DNA of 64,000 bases. Origin: Owenia fusiformis (lineage: Eukaryota; Annelida; Polychaeta; Sabellida; Oweniidae). The notes beneath the pieces were generated by a model, which did no database searches, was not told the origin of the DNA, and saw nothing but the letters and a program-made list of their open reading frames with translations. The stretch is from positions 8,208,366 to 8,272,365 of the forward strand of contig CAIIXF020000008.1 of NCBI GenBank assembly GCA_903813345.2. The letters are read 5' to 3'. The translations under genes were made by a program, and so were the position numbers. Positions 1 to 11,932 of the stretch are shown piece by piece. The first letter of the stretch is position 1; every line of letters begins with the position of its first letter.

Positions 1-168
1 TAACAGAAAAGTTAAGACATATGTGAATGGTAGTTAATTTTTACAATATGCTCCATTGCTGTAAATTTTCTCAAAGCAATCATTGTTTCAAGGTTATGGA
101 GAGGAATCTTTTAACTTTTAGTTTATTTGAAGTCAAAGATTTGAAATAGAATATTAACTGTCACTCAC

Positions 169-2952
169 TTGTTGAACCTGATGCCATACTGAACACCTTT
201 TTCCTATGACCAGGGGGTGTCCCAGGGGTGCTGCCAACAGGTGTTGAGTGGCGAGATGAACTAGGAGCAGGGGCTATCAGAGGTGGTGCTAAGGCTGCTA
301 CAGCACACACATCAGCATCTTCCAAGGCTTGCGATATGCCTATAATAACACATGTTGGTGTATAATTATAATATAATCACCGAATGTTATCGATGCGGAG
401 AACCAGCTATTGCATTTCAAAATCACATGCATATGTACTGTGATGGTAGAACAATGGTAAATTGAAGTGATAAGACTGTAATCTTTAAGTGACTAACAAA
501 ACATTAATAAAGGAAGTAATGTTATGCAGCTTCTACGATGATAAGAGCTCAAAAATAGATATTGCACAAAAATATAATGTGAATTGCTCTAAAAAGGATA
601 TAGAGCCTTCTCAATAGTTTTGATTATGTAAGAATGCCCCATCATAATTTAAAAGTATAACTTACCCAAATAGGCATCCACTAGTACAGAAATGCTTCTC
701 ATGGCCTTATAAAATATCTGTGGGAGATTTTTCAAACATTCGTGTTGTGATGGATCAATCACATTCTCACTTGAAAGAGCCATATGAAGGAACTTGGGTG
801 TCTGACTGATAACTTCAGCCTGACATAGATCCACTGGGTTGGAGAGGGTATGGAGGAATCTAAACCATGTCTGAGCTATAGCATCGTTAGACATCTCTGG
901 TGGTACAATAACAGGGTCCTCTTCAGCTGAAAATTTGTCGCAAAATATATTTGATGAATATGATGTTTTATGGTTAATAATAATTCTAATCCCAGAAAAC
1001 TTACAGGGCATGGAATAAATTGAGTGTTACACTTTTTATTTGAACAACATTGTTGATTTTACTTTGGGTATATCATCAGAAAGCAATTGGAATGATCTCA
1101 CCAGAATTGAATTATGTATTGGTTGGTTCCCAGTTTAGATTTTAAATATTATGCTTGAATTAAGCTGAAAAATACATTTTGAGCATAAATATAAACAAAA
1201 ATTAAAGAATCAAAGATTGCTCACCAATTTGCAGCTCAGGATAGTCCTCTCCATACATGAACTTCAAAAGTTTTGCTGTCAAGGCAACATTTGTTTTATG
1301 CCACTGAATAACTAGAGCCTCATGATGTCGCCAGTAGCTACACATATCTCTAAATGTCTTCCATAATGATGGTCCTGGGAAACACTTGGCACAGGCAAGC
1401 AACCAGATTTCAAACAGGACACCAAGCACCCGCTCACAAAGCAAATCTCCTATCCCCTCTATAAGTGAAAATATTGTGAGACTTTTCAGTTGTTGGATGT
1501 TTAAGGTAAAATAATATACTGAATAATTACACTACATTTGTCTAGTACTAGAAGTAATAATAAAAATCCTTTACTAGTCATGTAATCAATAGTCACCTCT
1601 TTCGATCTGATCTGAATGGGATTCGACAAAACAAATTTCTTTAGATTAACATTCTAGTCAGCCAAGTAATAAAATGGCCAATGCTAGGGGGGCATTGGAG
1701 CAACGTTTTCATTGATTCCTGATTAGAATTGCAAATAATACAAAACCTCATTACAAACCTTTAACAGTTGGTGGAGCTAAGAGAATATCACAGATAGAGA
1801 GTAGGAACTTGAGAAGTGTCTCCCATGTGTCACTGGAGAGAGTGTATGAATCCTTAGCCAGGACTTGAACTGTTCTCAGCACTCTATGGCACAGGATGGT
1901 CTGTCTCTTGACCAAATCAAACCCTAAAACAGAGAATAAAATAATATTACAATACTTGTAGATTTTGTCATCTTGACTTGTCTGTGGTATTTATTTCAAA
2001 GAAACTTAACAAGGGCTCAGAATGGATATTTGTTGTTGAGTGATGTCACAAACTTAGGGGATCAAGGTTTGATCTCTAAATGTGGCTTGAACACATTTAC
2101 AATACAGTTAGAATACAGAACTATTTAATACACATACATGTACATGAATTTTCAGATACATTTATGAATTGAAATCTTTCAGCATTGGTAACAATGTTAT
2201 TTTGAGTTTGTGTTTTTAGAAGTAACAAGGTAATGTACCATATCTGCTTTCTACAATAGCATAAGAGAGAGTGAGGAGAACTACAGGGGGCACAATGCAA
2301 GACTTGAAGAATGAATTCTCATGCCCTTTTATTTTGTAATTGACAAAGTTGTTCACCTGCATCAGACCTAGGCACAAACAGGTTGAAGAGATGGTGTAGC
2401 ATTGTCTGTGTGTAAGCATTTGGATCTTCTAGAACAGGTAGTGGCACACATGTCTTAGCCATTGTCTGCGCGGAGATCCATTCGCAGTAGACATTCACGC
2501 AATCTTTTATGGCTTCATGTTCTTGCAAAGGTAAGCTTAGTCCAAAGCAAATAACCTAAAATTAGAGAAAATGCTGAAATTCATATCTTTAATTTAGAAT
2601 AGCATGGGTAAAAAGGCAGACCGATTTTTGCATAATCATTCATTGAACGCTTAAAGCAGGAGCTAATAATGTAAAATCAATCGAAAAACTGTGGGTTATA
2701 TTCAATATGAAAACTGATCTGTAAATCAATAACTATAAACCTCACCTCCATTGTCCATTTTACTTCCTTATCAGTCTTTAGTCCACTAACATCCCCATTC
2801 TCTGTGCTAAGGCTGAGGTTCTGAGCCAAACTACGGACAACAACAACAGCTACATCTTTTCCAACTGAACTAGGAAATGATGTATGGAGAACACTTTTGT
2901 TGCCAGTGTCACTCTGGATGGCATTTTGAAGCGATGTCCATTCTGCATACAT
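169..2952 (-). CDS. RALGAPB: Ral GTPase-activating protein subunit beta, N-terminal part (six exons, gene runs off the left edge)
   Basis: Six minus-strand exons are seen: 2746-2952, 2357-2555, 1759-1923, 1225-1458, 666-926 and 169-340, each bounded by AG acceptors and GT donors (GTGAGG, GTGAAC, GTTTGT, GTGAGC, GTAAGT, GTGAGT). The start is the ATG at 2950-2952, giving [15 protein letters not shown], which matches the known N-terminus of vertebrate RALGAPB (MYSEWRSL). Further family matches are [53 protein letters not shown] and [19 protein letters not shown]. The last visible exon is the Ser/Thr/Pro-rich linker with [15 protein letters not shown]. The protein is the non-catalytic beta subunit of the RalGAP complex, which with an alpha subunit inactivates RalA/RalB in the cytoplasm. 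The C-terminal Rap/RanGAP-like region is outside the window. No breaks are seen. A non-coding 5' exon may lie upstream of 2952. It is head-to-head with the BTB locus. Confidence 0.93.
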
Positions 2953-5804
2953 TCTGTATGGTTTCTCGCTAAAAGTATAAAGCATCAGACTAATAGAACT
3001 TCTCAAATATTGGAAAAACTTGCAAATAAACACATTGTGGAATAAGCTTAAACAGGCCCTAGCCTAGATCCAACTAGATGCCTATGACTACACAAAAAGA
3101 ATGCTAAAATACCCAGGAATCTATTGAAGTACATGTAGGTATCTTAGTGTAAGAGGCGTAGAAAATTCTCTCATGTTGTAATCGTACAGGCAAAAGATTG
3201 AGACGTTCTCAGGACTATAGACCCTATAGTCCTGGCACGGGATAAATCATGAGCATGTTCTCTCTCAGTGCCGTGCATGTGCAAAGTAAAATTTGAAATC
3301 GTGGAAATGGCGCTTATTTCAGTTTAACATCAGCTCAACATCATCATTTCAAAACTACGGTAATAACTAGAGTCAGTACGTCTATTTCCAAACACCCCCA
3401 TCAAAAAATGTAGTTAGCTTGGCTGTACTGCACATCTATGCTATGATTCTATATATATAATGTGTATTATCCACTGTAGAATGCATTTGCAGAAAAAATT
3501 ACGAAAAATTGTAAAAAATATCTGGGTTATTCCATTTTTACTACAAGGTATTTTAGGGGGGTAATTCCGAACAGGAGTTTTTTTGGGGGGTAAATCCGAA
3601 CACTTGCATGGGGGTAATTCCAAACACTTAACTTAAACTTAATTGTTTTAATTATTAGATTGATGGTATATCATTATATGATACCCTTAACTTATGATAC
3701 TGGATCCTGTCACCCCTGCATATCAGGAAACCCAAATTTAAATCATTTATTACTGACATCTATTTATTTAAACGCACTGAGTTTGTGGGGGTAATTCCAA
3801 ACACTAGCATGGGGGTAATTCCGAACACCTAAATCATCATAATTGATTATTTTATTGTAAGATTGTTGGTATACATCATTATATTGTATCTTTCAGGCTA
3901 TAAATATTATGTAGAGGTAGTAGAGGTACTATTATTCAATTCAATGATCTGCTTGCCATTATTTGGAACCCTTTCGTGTTTACCCCCCTGTTTGGATTTG
4001 GACGTATTGACTCTATTGAAGTTACTCGCTTCACACTAAACTTGTAGTGAAGACTCAAAAAACAACAGCGAACATGGAGAGATCCATTTCAATGGTAAAT
4101 GAGGTCTGTTTATAAAATTTGTTATCGAACGTGCTGAATACTACAGGTCATCTTTGGGAATCCCCCCCCCCCCCCTAATGTCTTACTGAGTAACTCTCTA
4201 GCCTGATAAAATTTTTAGAAAAATACAGGAAGTAAGCCAGTTCATGGACAAAATACGATTTTAATCAAGTCATTTTGTCGCAAACCGATACGTAATCAAT
4301 AGGAAATCTAATTAATATTGGATTAATACCTTAAAAGCGCGGCATTAGTGTCTTGTTAATGCAATATATAGCATATCTTCTTAGAGTTCATAACAAGAAT
4401 TTTTTTTCTCCATTTTTATTTTGTCACGTGATTTATAACAAGGAATATCTGACTGTTTACAAAGTTCATTATGTCTGTAATGGGAACAACCATACTATTT
4501 CATATCCCCTTTTTGATTAAAATATTTTAAATTAGTTTGAATATACAAAACTTAGAAAATATGATCAATTATTAGATTGAGTTAGTCTCTTTGTTTTGTG
4601 GATTCATTGCTTTGTCATTAGACTACCGCGCCATATTGTCTCAGAAGTTGTCCATTATATTACCATATATTTCATGTATTTATCCGTTCAGTAGAAGGCA
4701 AAATAGAATGTATTGGTTTTCAATTTAAGAAGCGTTTAGGGTTATCTTCGAAATGATTGAAAGTGTAAGTATTCACATTTTGTAATGGGTTCAGATCAGA
4801 TCAATTTGGACAGTGCTTTTTATTTTGGGCCTTTCGGCTTTTGTTTTTTTCAATTTTCATTGTGGGGTAAAGCCATTCTTTCATATGTGTCTATAATTTG
4901 CTATATATTATATATTATGTTGATGTATTAACAGTAACTCCATGCAGCAGATTTGTAAGAATGTCCTGCAGGCTGAAAAATTACATCTTTCACTTTCAAT
5001 ATAGACTTTCTAAGGCTGACTGATCTGGATATAGAACAGCCTTTGCTCGCCTCCTATATCCGGTTAAGAATAGTGACAACTGAAAAACTGAAATCAACTG
5101 CTTTTATTATATCTAATGTTTCCTACATCTTTATCCTTTGTTTGCGAAGAATCTGGAAGTTATCACGAAGTAGCATTTGAAATCACCAGAGATTCTAAAC
5201 GAGAGCTACTGGAAGTTCAGCATTTTGATGAAGTTCATTTGGAAATCCCCGTAGATTTTGAACACTACTTTTGTTTCAAAATTGCCATTTTGGTATCTTA
5301 AATATCCACACTTTCTCCCTGGAGTGTGGCCATTAAGAGAGCAGTCACTGACTTCAAATTCAATTTTAAAAAGTAACAATTTCTGGGCCTACTGTTACAT
5401 CTCTAATCACAATCAATATGTGCAAAAAGTTAGGTCTTTAAAGTTTCTCAAGCAATATTCATAAGAAACTGAAATCTGAAACTGTAATAATAACATAAAT
5501 AATCAGACGACTGTTTTTTTCTGCATATTGTTTATTTGTTTGCATTCTCCAAAAAGGTTGGACTTAATACTATGTCTAGTATCGATAAATAAAAATAAGG
5601 AATTAATTGATCATAGCGGAAATTCTAAATATAATACAAGTATAGTCAGGTCACCAACTTTAGTATTATGTGCGTTAAAGCTTAATACATGTGCATTCAT
5701 TTTTGAATCCCTTTTAAACCCTCTGGTTGGGATCATGGCCTTTCCCATGTTGTGACATTCTATAGTCAATTTGATCAATACAGTATATAGTTTTGTTATT
5801 TCAG
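2953..5804. other. Spacer between RALGAPB and the BTB locus; no gene recognised
   Basis: This interval separates two divergently oriented genes and should hold both promoters and any 5'-UTR exons, but I cannot place either start site. It contains a GGGGGTAATTCC minisatellite (3535-3835), a poly-C run near 4160 and AT-rich sequence. A 61-codon frame at 5116-5301 is open but has no recognisable domain and no clear splice context, so I do not call it. Confidence 0.5.
3535..3835. repeat. Interspersed GGGGGTAATTCCgAACAC minisatellite
   Basis: The phrase GGGGGTAATTCC(G/A)AACA recurs near 3555, 3585, 3608, 3787 and 3812. The copies fall in two clusters separated by about 170 bp of AT-rich sequence, with a weakly duplicated 'tgatggtatatcattat' stretch between them. 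It is non-coding. Confidence 0.6.
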
Positions 5805-5836
5805 CATTAAAAAGAAGTATTAAACACACAAGCAAC

Positions 5837-6966
5837 ATGTGGGAGCAAGACAGAGAACAAAAACCTCCTGTTTACAAGTTGGACAATTTGGCAGTAGGAC
5901 TAACTCAACTCCGCAATGAAAACATTCTCTGTGATCTTTTGATACATTTAGAAGATGGCTCCACAGTATGGGCTCACAAAGCTGTTGTCTGTGCTGTCAG
6001 TCCATACATTCTACAACTTTGCCAAGCAGAACAAAGTAAATCTCAATCCATGATGTATATCAACTTGAACCATATTAATGTCACAAATGAATCCTTGCAT
6101 TTGATCGTGAACTATATGTATGGATGTGAGATCGTTGTGTCATCGGAAAACCTCCAGGACATGAGAGCACTGGCTAATGTCTTACAGTTAGAAGATCTGA
6201 AGGAATCTCTGTCTGAGAATTTTAATGTTGAGGACCATGATGAGGCCACTCAACATGAGAAAGCATCAGCATATAATGAAGGTACATTCACTACTCATTG
6301 TTTAACAAGTGGTGATATATTGTTGTTATAGTCTCAAACTATTTTGTAGACAGTTTTTGGTGTTTGGTAGTCAGTGTCTGTAACAAATGGCAGGTGGTGA
6401 CATTTTGCACATTAATGCCTCGTTTTTGACTTCTCAGCTTTTACATAAATTTCAGCCTCTACTCCTGGGTTTAGTGATCAGCCACGAGTAATGGATCAAA
6501 CTGAGTCAACTCTGATCATTTATACTCAATATAAGATTTAATTTAAGTCACATGTGTTTTCCTGTAACTGTGAACTATACTGGTTAAGGTTCCAAAGCTT
6601 CACAAATTAAACCCAACTCTTATTAAATAAATAAAATAAGTGCAATAGTAACAGTTGGGGCATCATATGTCTTTAAAATTGATTATTAGGATAAAACATA
6701 ACTTGAATTTATTTTTATTTTTCAGCAAGTGGTTTAAGTACAAGCATCAAAGTTGAACCATGTGAAGATATACTGGACACTAGTAACAATATAATAAGTT
6801 TATCACCAAACATTGAAAGAGACTACAATAAGAACAACAGTACAAATCATACAGACTTTGATATTAAACTAAATGATGCTGATGACATGGATGATGCTGA
6901 AGCAGATGATTATGATGACAGTGTTGGAGATATTGAAACTCCAACTAAGAGAAGGAAGAAGTCAAT
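5837..6966 (+). CDS. BTB-domain common exons of a multi-isoform transcription factor (exons 5837-6281 and 6726-6966)
   Basis: Exon 1 follows an acceptor (TTGTTATTTCAG, ending 5804). The first in-frame ATG of the BTB frame is at 5837. It encodes a BTB/POZ domain over about residues 15-120, with hallmarks CDLLIHLEDGS, WAHKAVVCAVSPYIL and LHLIVNYMYG; the domain normally mediates dimerisation and co-regulator binding. The exon ends at 6281 (donor GTACAT) in phase 1. Exon 2 (6726-6966) supplies a low-complexity acidic linker with IKVEP, a SUMO-type psi-K-x-E motif, and DDADDMDDAEADDYDD, then a basic KRRKKS stretch likely to be a nuclear localisation signal. It ends at donor GTAAGT (6967), leaving AT of an unfinished codon. 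No DNA-binding domain lies in these exons; nine downstream frames in matching phase supply it. The shared N-terminus is about 229 residues. The BTB call is firm; the shared-exon role is inferred from splice phase. Confidence 0.9.
6311..6425. repeat. Copy of the GTGACA/TGTCACCACC dispersed repeat family
   Basis: In the intron between the common exons lies 'gtggtgatatattg ... ttatagtctcaaac ... ggcaggtggtgacattttgcac'. The same phrases occur near 10490, 14280, 15990-16290, 48785 and 59530. The ends are GTCACCACC-like in opposite orientations, as expected for a small non-autonomous element. Confidence 0.45.
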
Positions 6967-8271
6967 GTAAGTATCTTTGAATATACAAACACATGTCTCT
7001 AGCATAGCCAGGATGAGGCAGACGGGGCAAGCTCTTTTAAGATCCTTTGAGAGATATTCTTCTATTAATTAAGTTGAACTTTTATTGATTTTAAATCATA
7101 AGTCATCAATTTTTGATTCAGTTTTGCATAATCTAATCATGAAAGAGTTACCATTGTGTACTCCAATTGCCATTGTCAAACTAAGTTCATGTTTTAATGT
7201 CGTTTTACCTAGGCTAACTTTACATTCATATTTCAGACATATCAACCATTTTGGATTTCTATGCCTCATCACTTTTTCTTTCTATATCTTTTGCCTCGTC
7301 GCTTTCTTCCTGGCTATGCCACTGCATGTTTTATTTGTCATTGTCCCTGGCAGAATGTCATGGTATCATGAATTCCTGTTCTAATTCTGAAGAGTAATGG
7401 TTTCGACAAAAATACAAAGAATTGCGTCTTGACAAAACTAATTTTAAAAAATATGAGATGTTATTGCATTTGCAATTTGGTGCTTAATCGTTCAAAATTT
7501 GTATAGATGAAATGCCTTTATTTTCCATTGTTCATGTTTCATGGTTGTGATAAATATGATACCATTGCATTGAGCTTCAGGGACACATCCCTGATATGAA
7601 ACCAGCTGTCTGCACTTGAGGCATTACATTGGTATAATTTAGTACGCACATCTTCCATTCACCACATTCGATGCAATAGTTACCTCCCCATTATTGGATC
7701 ATCTCTGAGTACTGCATATTGCGGAAAAATTCTAAGAATTACATTGCCACTCTGTTGGAATCCATAAACACCTTGTTAACTTGATGAGTTTGAAATATAT
7801 TGAATTTGTATCTTGTTGAAAAAATACCTGGAAAGATCATTGAGTTATATTAAAGAGTTGAGTTTGCTATTTCACATTGGATCCATTTGTGTTTTGTGTT
7901 TTGTCACCACAATGCAAATCTTGAATTGAAATTTTTTTAAATATACATTACTGGTTTTTAATTTACTCCGATCTTTAACCTGTAGCTTTGCCTAATACTG
8001 TGTGCAGGTACAGTCCAAAACTGGCCTACCTGAATGACTATCATAGGATGACTATTGGCTCTGCTTGAAAATTCTAGACAACAACATTTTAGTTGCATTT
8101 TTAAGCAAGTGCCATGGTATGCAACTATGCATATATATGTACATGTATATCTAAGTTAATGTTGTATACTGGTAAAGCTAATACACGCTTACATGAAGAG
8201 ATCATACATTGAATCAGAGATATAATATTAAAGACATACATCTGCATTGTTTCATGAAGTTGTCTACTCAA

Positions 8272-8421
8272 TTGCAGTATCAGTGATCTCCCTATATATT
8301 CTGTATTTATGGTTTGCATAGTGAGCTTTAATACTAAGTGAGAAATTAATCTTGAACAAATTGAGAAATTGAGAATTTCCAGTCAGCTGAGAAACATACT
8401 AGGGAGATCACTGATTCCACT
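8272..8421. repeat. Foldback inverted repeat with AGTGATCTCCCT arms
   Basis: The left arm near 8278-8300 reads AATCAGTGATCTCCCT-like (tatcagtgatctccctatat). The right arm near 8396-8417 reads ctagggagatcactgatt, its reverse complement. The arms are about 18-22 bp around a loop of about 95 bp. This is probably a small MITE-type relic. Confidence 0.5.
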
Positions 8422-8765
8422 CTGTAATACAGTTTGAGATATTAAATGATACGCCTTGTTTTGCTCATATTCCTATTTAGAATAATTTAGTTAAGCATTA
8501 CTGAATATTATACTTCTCTGTATTTAAGTTAAACAAAGGTGCTGTACCAAATATCTAAATTTTATTCATATGGTTTATAATTGGGACATGATGAAATTAC
8601 ATTACTTTACCATATTTTTGACTTTTTTTGTAATAGTTAAGATAAAATGAGAGTTCAAGCCTTGTTAGCAGTTAGGGTGAATCACTGGGAACACTGCTTT
8701 TTAAAATGTAAAAAATCAGACCTAGTTTTGATTGATGCAATTTAGCAGTCATTTTACTCAAGATA

Positions 8766-9075
8766 GACAAGGAAGAAAAAAACGTCCAACAGACTTAAAA
8801 TTACAGACTTAAAATACAAGAAATGGACATAGATGCTATTATAAATGAAATTAAAAAAGAATCAGAACTCAACAACAAAGTCAATAAACATGCAGTCAAC
8901 ATTAAGTAACATAGTTGTGGCAGAAAATGAAGTAGTTCAAGAGGATCTATTATATGTAGTATATATGATCACTTAGAAGCAGACAAAAGAAAAAAGTAAC
9001 AGTATATAGATGTAGCTGAGGAAATCAGAGAAAACACATGAGATAGTGCCAAGAGGAATTTAGAAAGAGATATTA
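8766..9075 (+). pseudogene. Possible decayed alternative exon (HTH-like remnant)
   Basis: After an AG at 8765-8766 a frame with the right phase reads QGRKKRPTDLKLQT and then a stop. A second frame continues with EMDIDAIINEIKKESELNN and NKHAVNIK, whose spacing recalls the pipsqueak-like HTH modules of exons F-H. Later fragments are IYDHLEADKRKK and YIDVAEEIREN. Stops and frame changes make it non-functional as it stands. Similarity is judged by eye and is weak. Confidence 0.3.
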
Positions 9076-9485
9076 AGAAATTAATATGGCTTTCTGGACT
9101 TTGATCTATATTCAATAAGAAAATTATGTTGTGACAGAATATTTTTACAGAAATATTTTTGCAAATGCATTGTTAGTTGACACTCAATGCACTCATTGAG
9201 CAAGGACCATAAATTATTCATTTCAATTTGATTTAAAAAAATGCTCATGTCTAAAAATATGGGCAATTTATCTATCATAGCGCGATCAAGATTTCCGATT
9301 GATTCATGGGGTCATGGGTTTTATTTTCTAGAATCTTGGCCACAAATTTTCATACTTTGTACATTGTCTGCCTTTGAATTATAACATGAATAACAATGAT
9401 ATAGATGTCCTTAATGACCTGATAAATTTCTGCATATCAGACACAAAAACACTTTACTCATACAGCTTACTACATGTATTTACAG

Positions 9486-10275
9486 AAAAAAGGAACCATT
9501 ATCACACGCTGAAATTTCTCCACCAGATGGGCCAATGCCTGAACTGGACAGTTCAAACATTTCCCTGGCAACAGCAAGTAAATTAACAAAAAGAAATTCA
9601 AAAATAAACAATGCAGATTTTTCTAAATTTGTTAAAATCGGAGATAAGCGGTATAAATGCCTGATATGTCATGCTGAAGCAACATTCAAATGGAGCATTA
9701 TTAGACATTTAATACGGCATGACAAACAAAAAAATTGTTTGGAATGTCCAATTTGCTTCCAGAAGAACTTTATTTACCCAAAGGAGTTGGAAAACCATAT
9801 CAAAGTAGAGCATATGGGTATCAAACCAGTGTGTGAAGAATGTGGTATGCAGTTCAAAAGTACATTCACATTAAAGAGGCATATAAGGAGTATCCACAAA
9901 AAGGGAGGTAAAGACATCATTTGCGATGAATGTGGCAAACACTACCAAAGACAAGATTCATTTCTTGACCATCAAAGAAAACATCACCAGGGAGTTACTC
10001 TTCCTTGTGTTTCCTGCAATAAAGGATTTGCTAATGCTAGTAATAAAAGACAACATGAAGCAATATGCGGAAAGACGCTTGGTGTAGTGTGTGAAATATG
10101 TAGTAAAGTATTTAAATCCAGAAAGATTTGTAATCGACACATTAAAGATGTACATACTCAACTTGAGCCCCAGCTTCATATGTGCAATGAATGTGCAGCT
10201 ACTTTCAAATACAGGAAAAGTCTGTTGAGGCATGGTCGTATGAAAGGACATAATATTGATAACACCGTAGAATAA
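9486..10275 (+). CDS. BTB locus alternative terminal exon A: seven zinc fingers
   Basis: Acceptor ACATGTATTTACAG ends at 9485. The frame then supplies one base to complete the common AT codon (Ile) and stays open to TAA at 10273-10275. With the common exons it predicts 491 aa. After a short linker (KKEPLSHAEISPPDG) come zinc fingers: YKCLICHAEATF..RH, LECPICFQKNF..EH, PVCEECGMQF..IH, IICDECGKHY..HH, a C2HC-like LPCVSCNKGF..ICG, VVCEICSKVF..VH, and MCNECAATF..KGH. The linkers between fingers are irregular, not the TGEKP type. It ends GHNIDNTVE. Predicted role: sequence-specific DNA binding in the nucleus for one BTB isoform. Exon B is a close duplicate 1350 bp downstream. Exon use is inferred from acceptor and phase, not from transcripts. 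Confidence 0.85.
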
Positions 10276-10470
10276 CACTAAATGACTTTGGCAAAGGATT
10301 ACTATTGATAAGACTGTAGAGTAACATTATGTCTGAATCAAATGACAATATACATAAGTACCTTAGAGGAGACTGTAGAATAATACGAAAGCAAAGGATA
10401 TAGTCTTGATAAGACTGTTACTATATGACTAAGGCAAATGCCATACTATTGGTGAAATTGTGTAGAAATA
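10276..10470 (+). repeat. 3'-UTR minisatellite of exon A
   Basis: Copies of a unit of about 60 bp, containing 'gactgtagaataacac', 'atgactaaggcaaa' and 'ggatataatattgataag', follow the stop codon. The unit begins inside the coding end (GGACATAATATTGATAA encodes GHNIDN) and repeats in degenerate form to about 10470. Confidence 0.6.
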
Positions 10471-10489
10471 TCCTAAGCACAGGTTTTTG

Positions 10490-10570
10490 TGTCACCACCA
10501 AAAGTGGTGATCACCACCAAAATGGTGACATATTGTTATGGTCTCAAACTTTTTAGTGACAGCAGTTGGC
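10490..10570. repeat. GTCACCACC hairpin, copy of a dispersed repeat
   Basis: The stretch GTCACCACCAAAAGTGGTGA followed by TCACCACCAAAATGGTGACA forms two nested inverted repeats. Next comes 'tattgttatggtctcaaact', which is shared with the copies near 6330, 14270 and 15990. Confidence 0.55.
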
Positions 10571-10835
10571 ATCCTACGTCTGGGGTTCTGAAATACTCAT
10601 GTATAAAAGTAAAGGCAATTTGATCCATCACATTGTAATCAAGGTTTTAGATTGATTCAAAGGGTTGGACATTTCATTTCTAGAATCATGGCCACAAATT
10701 TTCATACTACTATAGCATGAATAGCAATGATGTAGATATCCCATATGGCCCAGATTTTCTACTCATCAGACATGTAAAAATGCTTTACTCATACAGAATA
10801 CTTTACTCATACAGCTTCCTCACATGTATTTACAG

Positions 10836-11622
10836 GAAGAAAAAGGGACCAGTATCACACGCTGAAATTTCTCCACCAGATGGGTCAATGCCTGAACTGG
10901 ACAGTTCAAACATTTCCCTGGCAACAGCAAGTAAATTAACAAATTCAAAGATAAACAATGCAGATTTTTCTAAATTTGTTAAAATCAGTGATAGGCGGTA
11001 TAAATGCCTGTTATGTCATGCTGAAACAACGTTCAAGGGGAGCATTATTAGACATTTAATACGGCATGACAAACAAAAAAATTGTTTGGAATGTACAATT
11101 TGCTTCCAGAAGAACTTTATTTACCCAAAGGAGTTGGAAAACCATATCAAAGTAGAGCATAGGGGTATCAAACCAGTGTGTGAAGAATGTGGTATGCAGT
11201 TCAAAAGTACATTCACATTAAAGAGGCATATAAGGAGTATCCACAATAAGGGAGTTAAAGACATCATTTGCGATGAATGTGGGAAACACTACCAAAGACG
11301 TGATTCATTTCTTGACCATCAAAGAAAACATCACCAGGGAGCTACTCTTCCTTGTGTTACCTGCAATAAAGGATTTGCTAATGCTAGTAATAAAAGACGA
11401 CATGAAGCAATATGTGGAAAGACGCTAGGTGTAGTGTGTGAAATATGTAGTAAAGTATTCAAATCACGAAAGACTTGCAATCGACATATAAAAGATGTAC
11501 ATACTTGTTTTCAACCTCAGCTTCATACATGCAATGATTGTGCAGCTACTTTCAAACATAGGAAAAATATGTTGAGGCACAGTCGTATGAAAGGACATAA
11601 TATTGATAAGACCATAGAATAA
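10836..11622 (+). CDS. BTB locus alternative terminal exon B: seven zinc fingers, duplicate of A
   Basis: Acceptor CACATGTATTTACAG ends at 10835. One base completes the common codon (Met), then the frame is open to TAA at 11620-11622. The predicted isoform is 490 aa. Linker KKKGPVSHAEISPPDG is followed by the same seven fingers as exon A. Differences fall partly in fingers 1-2 (ETTFKGSIIRH versus EATFKWSIIRH) and finger 7 (TFKHRKNMLRH), which could change base contacts. Exon B shares a nearly identical tract with exon C (about 11138-11345) over fingers 3-4. Predicted role: an isoform with related but shifted DNA specificity. Both copies are intact, so selection has probably kept both. Confidence 0.85.
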
Positions 11623-11636
11623 CACTAAATGACTAA

Positions 11637-11823
11637 CCCCCCTATCAAACCAAACTTAAGTTCTTACCCGTTCTTGCCAGTCCTACGAAAATGTTGTGAA
11701 ACGGGCTCAATCTGGCTGTGGTCGGGAAATATGTCTAAGATAATTAGCTACTTTGTTCATAAGCAGTCTTCAATATGTCCATCTCATTCGCAGTTCGTTC
11801 AGGTCGCACAACGTTGGCGTGCA
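11637..11823. mobile_element. 187-bp insertion in the exon B 3' UTR with ACTAA target duplication
   Basis: The UTR repeat phrase 'aaatgACTAAggcaaatgc' seen after exon A is here interrupted. ACTAA occurs at 11632-11636 and again at 11824-11828, flanking 187 bp of unrelated, more GC-rich sequence. No terminal inverted repeats or coding capacity are seen. The family is unknown. Confidence 0.6.
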
Positions 11824-11932
11824 ACTAAGGCAAATGCCATTATATTGATGAAACTTTAGAAAAACATCAAGCTATATGCCTAAAGAACAAGAATTGTGCA
11901 GTTTCTTGAATATATTGATCACAGGTTTTTAT

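Larger units (their letters stand above)
6967..9485 (+). other. Long intron between the common donor and alternative exon A
   Basis: It is AT-rich and non-coding apart from the likely decayed exon at 8766-9075 and the foldback repeat at 8272-8421. The open frame at 7085-7384 is hydrophobic, has no domain, and lacks a compatible acceptor. Confidence 0.6.
9294..11622 (+). repeat. Tandem segmental duplication carrying exons A and B
   Basis: The unit starting near 9294 (ending with exon A) and the unit near 10645-10650 (ending with exon B) match through the intronic phrase 'tctagaatc(t/a)tggccacaaattttcatact', the acceptor, the exon and the 3'-UTR start. The offset is about 1350 bp. The coding parts differ by scattered substitutions and a 9-bp length difference in the linker after SKLT. 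Confidence 0.85.

Noticed and set aside
5116-5301. Upstream 61-codon frame as an N-terminal exon of the BTB gene
   Set aside because: No domain, no convincing splice sites, and the BTB exon has its own ATG and an acceptor with a 5'-UTR-like start.
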